Shown: positions 9,086-17,661 of the stretch, piece by piece
How the letters are laid out: every line of letters begins with the position of its first letter
Position numbering within the stretch: position 1 is the stretch's first letter
Source: Leucobacter insecticola
Lineage (GTDB): Bacteria > Actinomycetota > Actinomycetes > Actinomycetales > Microbacteriaceae
Length of the DNA: 64,000 nt
Reading direction: 5' to 3'
Assembly: GCF_011382965.1 (NCBI RefSeq)
Contig: NZ_CP049934.1
Coordinates: forward strand, 62,001 to 126,000
The notes under the pieces: model-generated
The model's input: the letters and a program-made list of their open reading frames with translations, nothing else
What the model was told of the DNA's origin: nothing
Databases searched by the model: none
Program-made: the position numbers and the translations under genes

Positions 9086-10540
9086 CTATTTCGCCGCCCA
9101 CCACTGCTGCCAGGCCGCCACCGAATAGGCGGGGGACATTTCGAGAGCAACCTCGTCGATCCGTTCACCCGAGGTCACCGAATCAACGGCAAGCACCCAC
9201 GGATCTCCCCCACTTTCGGCCACAAACAGGTAGAAGGATCCTGCCGCCTCGTACGCAACGGGCGCGTCCGCATCGGATTCAAGCCGGCCATCACTGTAGG
9301 CTTCTGCCCCAAGACTCATCACCGAGTCTTTCACCTGGGGATAGGGGACAAATGTGGTAAAGCCCGAAGCGTATTCCGCATATCTAGCGAAACCCTCATA
9401 CGCGGCTGTCGAGACAGACCAGCCCAGAGAAGGCGCTGCGGTGTAGTGGATCCCGTGCGCGAACTCGTGCAGCCAGACGGCAGGTCGGTTGCTCGCAGAG
9501 CTTGGCCCCAAGATCACAATCGAGCCACCGAGTTCCTCACCCGTAGCAATCGCGGGATCAATAATCTCAGAGGCTCTCTGCGGACGGTAAGCCGACATGG
9601 CGTAGCCCGCCGCCTCAAGAACGCCCTCTGGCTTCTCACTGTTGCCAAACCGCCACCGATCCAGCCGATCCTCGCTCCCCGTGATTCCGGCGGTAAACCC
9701 CGACTGAGGCACTTTTCCGCCCATACTGGTCGCGATCCCCAACATGGTCACAGCGGCCCGTTCTGCTTCGTCAGCCGTTGCACTCACCAGGGCCTTTTCG
9801 TCTTCAAGCCCAAACACAACCACGTGGTCACGCCGCTCAACGAAGAGCTTGCCATCATCCCACGGCATAATCTCTACGTCTGGCGTGAATGAGGTAATCC
9901 GCAGATCGTCATCGCTGCCAGTCGTATCGATCAGGTACTCGAAGCCCTGGGTCAGGATCAGGCCTGCGTCAACAGTGCCGCTGCCTCGCATCTGGTTCGC
10001 CGGGAACCCGAGATCCACGCCGATGGATACGATCTGCTCGCCGTCATAGTTGGTGTAGGGCTCGATATAGCCTGTCGTCCAGCCGATTGCGGAGGTGTTG
10101 TCCCACCACAGCGCGAGCTGATCCGTCGCAGCTCCCTCGGTGTACGAGAGGAACAATTCGCGGTCCTTCGTCTGCAGCGCCTTGTTCATGTCGTGCCAGA
10201 TCAACTCGTAGGAGTCGAAGCTCCACTCGTTGTCCTCGTGGGTCCACGCGGGTGGATCCTCTCCCGCAGGCAGACTGGCCGCCGCACCCGCCTCGTAGGG
10301 CTGCGGCCAGGAGGCCACGACCAGCGTGCCCGCAATCGCGAGGCTGAGCGCAGTCGCGCCGGCAATAATCAACTGCGCGGTGCGGGCCCGACGGTTTTTC
10401 GGTGTGGGCTGGGCGGGGTCGGTGTTAGCAGCTGCAAGCTGGTCGGGCGACATCGGAGTCATCGGCTGCGCGGCACCCTGAAGTATCGGATTCTGAAGCA
10501 TCGGATCCTGCTCGCCGCCGTTCAATGGTGAGTAACTCAT
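9086..10540 (-). CDS. Membrane-anchored peptidase MA-like (HExxH) protein
   Basis: 484 residues. A Pro/Gln-rich cytoplasmic N-terminus (about 1-50), one membrane helix (about 52-78, LIIAGATALSLAIAGTLVVAS) and a large extracellular part. Near residue 355 is HEFAHGIHY, a zinc-binding HExxH, and about 20 residues on EGFARYAEY provides the third-ligand Glu seen in gluzincins and peptidase MA-type proteins. No propeptide or repeats seen. The start ATG overlaps the reconstructed stop of the DUF2510 gene upstream (ATGA), so the two are probably co-translated. Substrate unknown; peptidase function is inferred from the motif. Confidence 0.65.
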   Translation of the reverse strand: MSYSPLNGGEQDPMLQNPILQGAAQPMTPMSPDQLAAANTDPAQPTPKNRRARTAQLIIAGATALSLAIAGTLVVASWPQPYEAGAAASLPAGEDPPAWTHEDNEWSFDSYELIWHDMNKALQTKDRELFLSYTEGAATDQLALWWDNTSAIGWTTGYIEPYTNYDGEQIVSIGVDLGFPANQMRGSGTVDAGLILTQGFEYLIDTTGSDDDLRITSFTPDVEIMPWDDGKLFVERRDHVVVFGLEDEKALVSATADEAERAAVTMLGIATSMGGKVPQSGFTAGITGSEDRLDRWRFGNSEKPEGVLEAAGYAMSAYRPQRASEIIDPAIATGEELGGSIVILGPSSASNRPAVWLHEFAHGIHYTAAPSLGWSVSTAAYEGFARYAEYASGFTTFVPYPQVKDSVMSLGAEAYSDGRLESDADAPVAYEAAGSFYLFVAESGGDPWVLAVDSVTSGERIDEVALEMSPAYSVAAWQQWWAAK

Positions 10541-11891
10541 TTGCTCTTCGCCTCCGCGATCCCCACAAAGCGGAGGGTCTGTTCGCCCCTCCAGAATCAG
10601 AGCCGCTCGTGCTCGCGACGGTAAACACGTACTGCGTATCGCCGATGGTGATGGGGTACTGCGAGAGCGGGGGCAGCTCGTCGTAGTCCGGGGCTTCGGT
10701 GCCCATCAGGTTAGCGGGAGCAGGTGCAAATTCGTTCATCACCGGGAATCCCTTGGCGATGACCTGAGGATCAAGGTCTTCTGAACGGATCCGCGCATCA
10801 CCCTGTTTGTACAGGCAGGAACTCATCAACTCGCCGCTCTGACGCGACTCATCTGACATTTCTACCAGCATCGATTTCGGGGCATCACAGTAATAGTAGT
10901 CATCTTCGAACACCTCGTCGGTGAACGTTGAATGGGTCTCACTGCCAGAGTGTGAAGAGGATGCTGCCGAAATACCCGCGACCTGCCATGGGCCGACGGC
11001 CGAGGGAGTCTGTTGAGGATCAACGAAGCTCGGTTCATCGGATCCGTCATAGTAGAACGGGCGCGTAAGCCACACGGCCTGGGTGAAATCAGAGGTAAAT
11101 TTTTCTCCATCGACCGTGAAATCGTAGGTGAAGGTGACGGGAACCGAGAGGATATCCGCATCTTTCGGAGCAACCTCATTCGCGTACTCATCGGCCTGGT
11201 CGTAGACAAAATTGGCCGGGTCGTAGCTATAGCTGAGCTTCAGATCGAGCAGCTCGGCGGAAGCGAGATCCCCGTAGACGGGGGCGTAGCTATTACCGCC
11301 AGACTGCATCTCAGCGCTCGCGAAATCGCGCCAGGCGACATCGCCGACGCTGGTTGCCGCGAGAAAATCCTCAAGCACCTCCGCAGCGTCGCCCTCCAGA
11401 GCGGAATCGTGCAGATCCTGAACCACTCCGACGGAGACAAACGATGCGAGAAACACAACGAGGCAGCTCACCAGAACAACGACAGTGCGCTTGTTCCAGG
11501 CGCGCTCGTGCGGGGGGCGCGGCGGCTTGGTCTGATACGCCGGGGGCGAGTAGTACGCCTGCTGGTAGACGGGTGCACCCTGGTAGGCCTGAGCGTAGCC
11601 GGGGGCCTGGCCGTACGCCGGAGCCTGCGCGTAGCCGGGGGCCTGCTCGTACGCCGGGGCTTGCACGTACGGCGGTGCCTGCGTGTCGGCCGGTGCTTGC
11701 TGATACGCGGCCCCGACCTCAGGCGCCTGCTGTGCCGGAGCAGTCTCGTGATACTCGGTTGCGGCCTGCACCGGGGGCGAGAGATGCTCGGTCCATACTG
11801 CACCATCCCAGTACCGCAGCATTCCGCTGCCAGCGGGATCCGGATACCAATCGGCAGCCGGGGCCTGAATTCCGCCGTCCTCGGGGTCCAT
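10537..11891 (-). CDS. DUF2510 domain membrane protein with YxQAP repeats, frameshifted near the 3' end
   Basis: Repaired length about 451 residues. The N-terminal DUF2510 motif is clear (DWYPDPAGSGMLRYWDGAVW). A low-complexity region (about 60-130) repeats QAPxY units. A single membrane helix follows (RTVVVLVSCLVVFLASFVSV), then an extracellular domain of unknown fold. The ATG at 11891 has AAGGAG at about 10 nt; the ATG at 11900 sits only one base from it. Near 10586..10589 one base is missing in a G run: adding it gives DSGGAEQTLRFVGIAEAKSK and a TGA that overlaps the next gene's ATG. Likely the partner of the HEFAH protein downstream. Confidence 0.7.
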
Positions 11892-12089
11892 CCTTGCCAT
11901 TCTCCTTCTGTGTGCAGCAATGCTCGCGCCACATCAAGGGCTCCAACGCGGTTTTACACGCGCCGAACACACAGGGAACCACAAGGTAATTAAATGTGCC
12001 CAGAGAATTCTAACCTGAAATTGGACTGCTCCACACCAGCCGCGTTCACACATCCCAGACGTAATTCCATCAGCAGCCCCACACAGTCG

Positions 12090-13118
12090 CTAGGCTTTTC
12101 GGTACTCTGCCATGATCGGGCACTCGAAGGGATCACGCGCCGCAAGGCCCACCCGGTTGAGATACTCGATCACGATGCCGTAGGACTGCCAGATCGTAGT
12201 CTCAGTGTAAGGAACGTTCAAGGTCTCGCAGTGCTCGCGAACAATGTCACGCGCCTTCGCGAGGTGGGGCCTCGGCATGTTGGGGAAGAGATGGTGCTCG
12301 ACCTGATAGTTCAGGCCGCCCATAAACCAGGTTGCCGCCCAACCACCAGAAACGTTGCGCGAGGTGCGCACCTGCTTCGAGAAAAAATCGAGGCGGGCGT
12401 CTTTTGCAAGCACCGGCATGCCCTTGTGATTCGGAGCGAACGAAGCCCCCATGTACACGCCAAACACCGCAGCCTGCACACCCAAGAACGCGAAGGCCAT
12501 GCCGAGCGGCAGGAACATGAAGATCGGAGTCAAGTAGAGGGCGAAGCGAGTGAGAATCATGGCGATCTCTGCCCAGCGCTGCTTTACCGACCCCGGGGTG
12601 AAGAGATACTTGAGGCTCTGATAGTGCAGATTGATCCCCTCAAGCGTGAGAAGCGGGAAGAAGAGGTAGCCCTGTTTGCGCGTGATCATGCGGATGAGTC
12701 CGCGAGATTTGGCGGCGTCTTCTTCGAGGAAGGAGATGGTGTCGACGTCAATGTCAGGATCTTTGCCCACCATATTGGGGTTTGAATGGTGGCGTGTATG
12801 CTTCGAATCCCACCACGAATAGCTCAGCCCCACGAATGCTGCGAGCACACGCGCCAGGCGGTCGTTTGCGGGAGCGAGTGGCAGGATCTGCCGGTGGGCA
12901 GCCTCGTGAGTGAGGAACGCGATCTGCGTGAAGATGATGCCAAGCGCCGCAGCGATGAGGAGTTGGAACCAGCTGTTCCCAAGCAGAATGAACCCGGTGA
13001 TTGCGCCGCCGAGCGCCACCGCGATGAGTGTTGCTACAAAGGTGTAGAACCAGGGAGTTCTGCGGAGCAGCCCGCTTTCTCTGACCGTTTGAGCTACTTC
13101 CGTGTAGGCTCGGGTCAT
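12090..13118 (-). CDS. Membrane fatty acid desaturase (acyl-lipid/acyl-CoA type)
   Basis: About 342 residues from ATG at 13118. The three histidine boxes are present: HEAAH, HTRHH and the QVEHH box of the di-iron membrane desaturases, separated by hydrophobic helices (FYTFVATLIAVALGGAITG, LLIAAALGIIFTQIAFL, IFMFLPLGMAFAFLG). It introduces a double bond into acyl chains, probably for membrane fluidity control. In-frame residues just upstream (RRTYATSDTFPK) look like the usual N-terminus of the family but lack a standard start codon, so the true start may lie slightly upstream. The open frame continues to 13541 only by chance and through a repeat. Confidence 0.85.
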   Translation of the reverse strand: MTRAYTEVAQTVRESGLLRRTPWFYTFVATLIAVALGGAITGFILLGNSWFQLLIAAALGIIFTQIAFLTHEAAHRQILPLAPANDRLARVLAAFVGLSYSWWDSKHTRHHSNPNMVGKDPDIDVDTISFLEEDAAKSRGLIRMITRKQGYLFFPLLTLEGINLHYQSLKYLFTPGSVKQRWAEIAMILTRFALYLTPIFMFLPLGMAFAFLGVQAAVFGVYMGASFAPNHKGMPVLAKDARLDFFSKQVRTSRNVSGGWAATWFMGGLNYQVEHHLFPNMPRPHLAKARDIVREHCETLNVPYTETTIWQSYGIVIEYLNRVGLAARDPFECPIMAEYRKA

Positions 13119-13459
13119 TTTGGGGAAGGTGTCACTGGTGGCATAGGTGCGACGCAGAGGGCCGAGGTGGGAGGCCGGAGCCGCCGTTGAAGTTGCGATA
13201 ACTGTGATCCTCTGTGATCGAAGAAACTCTGACCGCGTGGCGATCGTGTTCCTTGGGCTGAAAAGCCGAAAGGCGGAAATGCCGATCGCTGCCTCCAAGC
13301 GTAAGCGCCACACCATGCCATCTGCTGTATATGCCGGGAACTGCCAGGCTACGACCGCTCCCCCGGCGCAGGGCGACAGGGGCGGACACCCGAGCTGGTC
13401 GACCCCGTCATGCCGCAGTTGCGGAGCAGATCGTAGCATCCCAGATGCCCGGGGAAACA

Positions 13460-13519
13460 CTTCGACGAAGCGAGGATACTGCGACTCCGGGCTAGGCCCT
13501 CCGCGCAGCATGACGGGGG
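13460..13519. repeat. Intergenic repeat family 2, copy A
   Basis: Begins CTTCGACGAAGCG and contains GGATACTGCGACTCCGGGCT and CGCAGCATGAC. A second copy lies at 17670..17738 (TTCGACAAAGCG, the same GGATACTGCGACTCCGGGCT, CACAGCATGAC) with a short insertion after GGGCT. It falls between the desaturase and tRNA-Ala. The rest of 13119..13617 shows no gene I can support. Confidence 0.6.
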
Positions 13520-13617
13520 CAACAGTGGATCTGAGGGGCACGCAAAATTTCAGAGAAAACGCGAACCAGCGTTTTCAATTTTCGTGCGATTCCCCGAATA
13601 TCCACGACTGAAAGGAG

Positions 13618-13690
13618 TGGATCTGAGGGGAATCGAACCCCTGACCTTCTCATTGCGAACGAGACGCGCTACCAACTGCGCCACAGACCC
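13618..13690 (-). tRNA. tRNA-Ala (anticodon CGC)
   Basis: A 73-nt cloverleaf on the minus strand. Acceptor GGGTCTG pairs with CAGATCC and includes the G3:U70 pair that marks tRNA-Ala. The D arm has GCGCAGTTGGTAGCGC; anticodon stem TCTCG/TGAGA closes loop TTCGCAA, giving anticodon CGC (reads GCG). The T arm has GGTTCGAATCC. Discriminator A; the 3' CCA is not encoded. Confidence 0.92.
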
Positions 13691-13740
13691 TTACGGCGAT
13701 CCACGATACCAGCACGGGGCCGTGGTAGGAAATCTGTGAG

Positions 13741-13907
13741 CTAGTGCCCCGTGTCGCAAATTCGCTTCACATATCCCGGCACTCCGGCGGCGCATCACGT
13801 CGTTGTCGTCACTCGACGATGCAACAGCATCGCCTCACTCCTCCGCCTCGCGCTGCATCCACCGGAGCACCGGTATCTGCAAAGCAACTTGCGACACAGG
13901 ACACTAG
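13741..13907. mobile_element. MITE-like palindromic element, copy A (167 bp)
   Basis: Starts and ends with CTAG. The terminal inverted repeats are CTAGTGCCCCGTGTCGCAA and the complement of CTAGTGTCCTGTGTCGCAA; the arms extend through CGGCACTCCGG, so the element can fold into one long hairpin. A copy at 27444..27610 differs at six positions by my count. It encodes no transposase. The TA within CTAG at both ends suits mobilisation by an IS630/Tc1-mariner-type transposase, which favours TA in CTAG (established for IS630; assignment here is inference). Confidence 0.75.
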
Positions 13908-13975
13908 TGGTATGTCTCAGAAATAGCTCCCCGGCACGTCCTTACTGGGAAGCAATTCCTGAGACACACCACTAG
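13904..13975. mobile_element. Second palindromic CTAG-ended element (72 bp), abutting copy A
   Basis: Begins CTAGTGGTATGTCTCAG and ends with the complement of CTAGTGGTGTGTCTCAGG, with further pairing towards the middle (GGCACGTCCTTACTGGGAAG). Its left CTAG is shared with the right CTAG of the element at 13741..13907, so one probably inserted into the end of the other. Its right CTAG supplies the TAG stop of the gene at 13972..14997. Confidence 0.65.
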
Positions 13976-14997
13976 CCGCTGCGGCGACGGCGAAGCACCG
14001 CGTCGAGGTCAGGCATGCCCTCGCTGGTGTCGCCGACTACACCCATGCGGCTCAGGAGTTCTCGCGCGGTCTGTTCCTGGGCCTTCGCGCGGGTCGCAGC
14101 GTGCTGGCGCGCGATCTCAGCGGCGGACACTGTGGGCGGGGCAGGCGCCACATTCGCGGCCGGCGCGACTGGGCCGGCCCCCACCGCAGCGGCGTCCACC
14201 GAGGCCGCTGCACGTGCCTCGCGCAGCAGCATCGAATCAGGCTGGTTCTCACGCGCCACAGCTCGCGTCGACTGTGCGCGCGCACGAGACAGTGCTTTCG
14301 CGCGCTCAATCCGCTCGGCGGCAGCACGCTGCGCGGCGTGGTGAGCAGCACTTGTCGCTTCGGTCTCGCCGGTCGCGGTGATCTCAGGTTCAGGGAACTC
14401 TAAGACGGGAACGGGATCCTCCACATATTCAGCGGCAATGCTGGGTGCGCGAACACGCCCTGGCGCAAGCAGCACCAGCCCGCCAAGACCCGCCGCAAAC
14501 ACCGCAACGGATCCCAGCAGCACCGCAGCACCGCTTCCGGCAATCGCGAATCCGGCCCCGACGAGCACGCCCAGGAGACCTACGAGCGCGGCGAGGGATG
14601 CGATCCCCCGCACCCTCCGGATGACGGGACGACGAAGCCTAGCTGCCCGCTGCACGGTGGCCTGCTTTCTGCGCAGCTGTTGCGCTCGAATTTCTGCGCG
14701 CAGCTGAGCTGCGCGCGCTTCTGCAAGTTCCGCGTCGCGCTCCGCTTCTTGGCGGCGCTGCGCGGTGCGTAGAAGCTTCTCCTGAGCGAGCGCCTGCCTG
14801 GCGGTCGCCTCGAGGCGAACCTCATGCGGCACTTCGGAGGTCTCGGCGAGCACCCGCAGCGTGCGCTGCAGGCGAAGCGCATTCCGCTCCGCCGCACGAA
14901 ATTCACGGCGACGAACCCAAGCGGGAACCAGTACAGCGCCCCAGAGCAGCGCGGCGACGACGAAGATCACACCGCCTCCGAGCCCTCCGCCTGTCAT
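13972..14997 (-). CDS. Membrane protein with long Ala/Arg-rich coiled-coil region
   Basis: 341 residues, no recognised enzymatic domain. Helix 1 (about 8-28, GVIFVVAALLWGAVLVPAW) is followed by a charged Ala/Arg/Glu/Gln-rich segment (about 30-120) likely to form a long coiled coil. A double membrane segment (about 132-178, ASLAALVGLLGVLVGAGFAIAG and AVLLGSVAVFAAGLGGLVLLA) precedes an Ala-rich cytoplasmic tail. Such proteins are common as unnamed genes in Microbacteriaceae. The TAG stop codon is contributed by the CTAG end of the adjacent palindromic element, so the original C-terminus may have differed. Confidence 0.65.
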   Translation of the reverse strand: MTGGGLGGGVIFVVAALLWGAVLVPAWVRRREFRAAERNALRLQRTLRVLAETSEVPHEVRLEATARQALAQEKLLRTAQRRQEAERDAELAEARAAQLRAEIRAQQLRRKQATVQRAARLRRPVIRRVRGIASLAALVGLLGVLVGAGFAIAGSGAAVLLGSVAVFAAGLGGLVLLAPGRVRAPSIAAEYVEDPVPVLEFPEPEITATGETEATSAAHHAAQRAAAERIERAKALSRARAQSTRAVARENQPDSMLLREARAAASVDAAAVGAGPVAPAANVAPAPPTVSAAEIARQHAATRAKAQEQTARELLSRMGVVGDTSEGMPDLDAVLRRRRSG

Positions 14998-15145
14998 GAG
15001 CCTTACTGTACGGTTTTTGCCCCGGCTGCGCGCCTCGGCACGCCGAGTTACGCAATAGGACCTTGGGCTTCATGTGCAAGGGTGTCCGGGATCAAACCGA
15101 TCCACGGGCCGTGTGCCGCCTCCCGCCACACTCGTCAGGACCACC

Positions 15146-15754
15146 CTACGCAGAAAGTCTGCCGAGCATTCCGCCCGGCACTTCATCTCGCGTTACCGCA
15201 AAGCAGTCGTGGTCCCGCCACGCGCCATCAATATGAATGTATGCGCTTCGCCTGCCCTCGTAGCGCAGCTGCAGTTTCTCGACCACTCGCAGCGACGCGG
15301 CGTTCTCTGGCCGGATACAGATCTCGGCTCGGTGCAGCCCCAGCACAGAGAACAGGTAGTCGATCCCAAGCGCCACAGCAACGGGCGTAATCCCACGCCC
15401 GGCAACGTGCTCAGAGATCCAGTACCCGAGTTGCGCCGTTTGGAGAGCGCCACCACTCATCTCCGAAACGCTGAGTTGCCCGACAGCGGCTCCGTCGTAG
15501 CTCACCACGAAGGAGATACCTGTTCCCAATCGTAACTGGCGGCGCAGCGCTCGAACCGTCGGTCGCATCGACACAGATCCCGGCGCGATCCCTCTCCCCG
15601 AGGGGTGCGTGGCCTCCCACTGCTGCAACCAGCCGCGGTTGTCAGCGAGGAGCTTGCGCAGTGGTTCAGCGTCGCGCGGCCGGATCAGGCGCAGCGCAAT
15701 TCGCCCCGCACTCAGGGGGCCGGGATCCTCGATAGGACGGCCGAGCGGTGCCAC
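15146..15754 (-). CDS. GNAT N-acetyltransferase, RimJ/RimL-like
   Basis: 202 residues. A GNAT fold of the RimJ/RimL type: IALRLIRPRDAEPLRKLL at the start, strands ISFVVSYDGAAVGQLSV, then QLGYWISEHVAGRGITPVAVALGIDYLF, where the acetyl-CoA pyrophosphate-binding loop is a variant (HVAGRGIT), and GLHRAEICIRPENAASLRVVEKLQLRYEG near the end. It probably acetylates the N-terminus of a ribosomal or other protein. It lies 3 bp downstream of galU on the same strand, so it is likely co-transcribed with it. Confidence 0.85.
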   Translation of the reverse strand: MAPLGRPIEDPGPLSAGRIALRLIRPRDAEPLRKLLADNRGWLQQWEATHPSGRGIAPGSVSMRPTVRALRRQLRLGTGISFVVSYDGAAVGQLSVSEMSGGALQTAQLGYWISEHVAGRGITPVAVALGIDYLFSVLGLHRAEICIRPENAASLRVVEKLQLRYEGRRSAYIHIDGAWRDHDCFAVTRDEVPGGMLGRLSA

Positions 15755-15757
15755 GGT

Positions 15758-16687
15758 TCAGCTACGAGCGCCCCGCGCGCGCAGCTCATCTGCGAACTCG
15801 AGCACCCAGTCTGTGATCTCTGCTCCGAGCTCGTGGTGGTCCACCCCAAGAAGCACGTTTGCCTTGATCCAGTCCGCGCGGTCGCCCGTATCGTAGCGGC
15901 GTCCACGGAAAATAACCCCAAACACTGGCCCCTCGCCCTTGCCCTCAGCCAGGTGGTTCAGTGCGTCAGTGAGCTGGATCTCCCCGCCGCGACCCGGCGT
16001 GAGGTCATCAATGATGTCGAAGATCTCTGGGCGGAGAACATACCGCCCAATTACGGCGAGGTTCGATGGAGCGTCGGCCGCTTCGGGCTTCTCCACCAGG
16101 CCGGTGATACGCACGACATCGGGATCCGAGGTCTTCTCGACCGCTGCGCAGCCGTACAGATTAATCGAGGCAGCGGGCACCTCCATCAGGGCGATAACCG
16201 TGGCGCCGCGCTGATCGTGCTCCTCCACCATGCGCTCAAGCAGAGGGTCGCGGGCGTCGATGAGATCATCGCCCAGCAACACAGCGAACGATTCATTGCC
16301 GACGTGCCTGCGTGCACGCCCAACCGCATGGCCGAGGCCGAGCGGCTGGCCCTGACGCAAAAAGTGCACTTCAGCGAGCTCACTTGACACGTGGACCTTG
16401 TGAAGCTTGCCCTCGTCACCCTTCTGCTCGAGCGTGTACTCGAGTTCTGGCACGCTGTCGAAGTGATTCGTCAGGTTGTCTTTGTTGCGCCCGGTGATGA
16501 TGAGTACGTCGTCGAGCCCTGCGGCCGCCGCCTCTTCGACCACGTACTGAATGGCGGGCTTATCGACAATCGGGAGCATTTCTTTCGGCATGGCTTTGGT
16601 CGCGGGCAAGAACCGTGTTCCAAGCCCGGCGGCCGGTATCACGGCTTTGGTAACAGCTCGACCAGGCACGCGCTGAGTTTCGTTCAT
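15758..16687 (-). CDS. galU: UTP--glucose-1-phosphate uridylyltransferase
   Basis: 309 residues, family-typical length. It makes UDP-glucose from UTP and glucose-1-phosphate for cell envelope polysaccharide. The nucleotide-binding signature AVIPAAGLGTRFLPATKAMPKE is at residues 16-37 (given here in two overlapping parts: AVIPAAGLGTRFLPA and TKAMPKEML). Also seen are GQPLGLGHAVGRAR, LLGDDLI, and LVEKPEAADAPSNLAVIGRY. Start ATG at 16687. First of a two-gene unit with the acetyltransferase; divergent from the cyclo-ligase gene. Confidence 0.95.
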   Translation of the reverse strand: MNETQRVPGRAVTKAVIPAAGLGTRFLPATKAMPKEMLPIVDKPAIQYVVEEAAAAGLDDVLIITGRNKDNLTNHFDSVPELEYTLEQKGDEGKLHKVHVSSELAEVHFLRQGQPLGLGHAVGRARRHVGNESFAVLLGDDLIDARDPLLERMVEEHDQRGATVIALMEVPAASINLYGCAAVEKTSDPDVVRITGLVEKPEAADAPSNLAVIGRYVLRPEIFDIIDDLTPGRGGEIQLTDALNHLAEGKGEGPVFGVIFRGRRYDTGDRADWIKANVLLGVDHHELGAEITDWVLEFADELRARGARS

Positions 16688-16697
16688 GCAAGGTAGC

Positions 16698-16730
16698 CTA
16701 GTGCCTTGTGGCGCAACGTTCGCTTCACAC
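16698..16730. repeat. Left-end relic of the MITE-like element
   Basis: CTAGTGCCTTGTGGCGCAAC followed by GTTCGCTTCACAC resembles the first 33 bp of the element at 13741 (CTAGTGCCCCGTGTCGCAAA, then TTCGCTTCACAT). The remaining element is absent. It lies between galU and the cyclo-ligase gene, within the promoter region of both. Confidence 0.5.
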
Positions 16731-16747
16731 GCCCTAGGCTGGCTAGC

Positions 16748-17341
16748 ATGACTGAGACAATCAACAGTGCGAAACTTCGCATTCGCGAATCGGTGCGGTC
16801 TGCCCGTGCTGCTCGCAGCGCAGCGGATCGGATTCAGGATCGGATCGGACTGACGGCCCAGCTGCGTTCACTTGTTGAAGCGCGCGGGGCACGGTCGATC
16901 ACCTGCTATCTGCCAGTTCATGGAGAGCCGGATACCACCAGCTTTGTTGACTGGGCAAGGGATGAGGGCATCGACGTCATGCTTCCCGTATCGCGCGAGG
17001 ATCGGCGGCTTGATTGGGCGCTTCTGAGCGAGGCGGGCACCGTCGCTGGGCGCTACGGGATTCAGGAGCCGGTCGGCCCGAGGCTCCCGGCAGAGGCTGC
17101 GGCACAAACGGACTTGCTGATCATTCCCGCCTGCGCCGTCGATGTCACCGGCATGAGACTCGGCTGGGGGCTCGGCTACTACGACCGCTTGCTCGCGTCT
17201 CTCACCCCGTGCCCGCCGGTGTTTGCGGTGGTATTCGGTGACGAGATCCTGCCGCTCGTGCCCGCCGAGGCGCACGACACCCCCGTCTCAGGAGCCGTCA
17301 CCCCGCACGAGATCCGCGTGTTCACCAGCAAGGCAGGGTAA
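16748..17341 (+). CDS. 5-formyltetrahydrofolate cyclo-ligase
   Basis: 197 residues. It converts 5-formyl-THF to 5,10-methenyl-THF with ATP, salvaging one-carbon units. Family features: the basic N-terminal KLRIRESVRSARAAR, the central SITCYLPVHGEPDTTSFV, and the C-terminal signature DVTGMRLGWGLGYYDRLLA with GGGxGYYD-like GWGLGYYDR. ATG at 16748 has no strong ribosome site; the message may be leaderless. The zinc-ribbon gene follows 11 bp downstream. Confidence 0.9.
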   Translation: MTETINSAKLRIRESVRSARAARSAADRIQDRIGLTAQLRSLVEARGARSITCYLPVHGEPDTTSFVDWARDEGIDVMLPVSREDRRLDWALLSEAGTVAGRYGIQEPVGPRLPAEAAAQTDLLIIPACAVDVTGMRLGWGLGYYDRLLASLTPCPPVFAVVFGDEILPLVPAEAHDTPVSGAVTPHEIRVFTSKAG

Positions 17342-17352
17342 ACTAGGCCTTT

Positions 17353-17661
17353 GTGCCTACCTATGCTTATCGCTGTGTCGATTGCGAACACAATTTCGAC
17401 ATCTACCAGTCGTTCTCAGACGACGCCCTGACGAGCTGTCCCGAGTGTGGCGGCACCCTGCGGAAGGTGTTCGGCTCACTGGGGGTCACGTTCAACGGTT
17501 CTGGTTTCTATCGCACCGACTCGCGCGCGGGTGACGGCGCGAAGGGTGGCTCAGGTTCTGGATCAAGCAGTTCGGGGTCATCCACGGCTTCGGCAAGCTC
17601 TGGGTCATCGAGTTCGGGATCCGGCAACGGTTCAGGAGCGGGATCCTCTAGCGGCGCTTAG
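17353..17661 (+). CDS. FmdB-family zinc ribbon protein with Ser/Gly tail
   Basis: 102 residues, GTG start. The FmdB-type N-terminus MPTYAYRCVDCEHNFDIYQS followed by SCPECGG gives the two Cys pairs of a zinc ribbon. KVFGSLGVTFNGSGFYRTD is the usual end of the domain. Beyond about residue 62 the protein is a low-complexity Ser/Gly tail, as in many actinobacterial members. The family is named after a formamidase regulator, but its role is not established. Confidence 0.9.
   Translation: MPTYAYRCVDCEHNFDIYQSFSDDALTSCPECGGTLRKVFGSLGVTFNGSGFYRTDSRAGDGAKGGSGSGSSSSGSSTASASSGSSSSGSGNGSGAGSSSGA

Noticed and set aside
13119..13541. N-terminal extension of the desaturase up to 13541
   Set aside because: It has no resemblance to the family, crosses repeat family 2 and contains no ribosome site; the recognisable protein begins near 13118.
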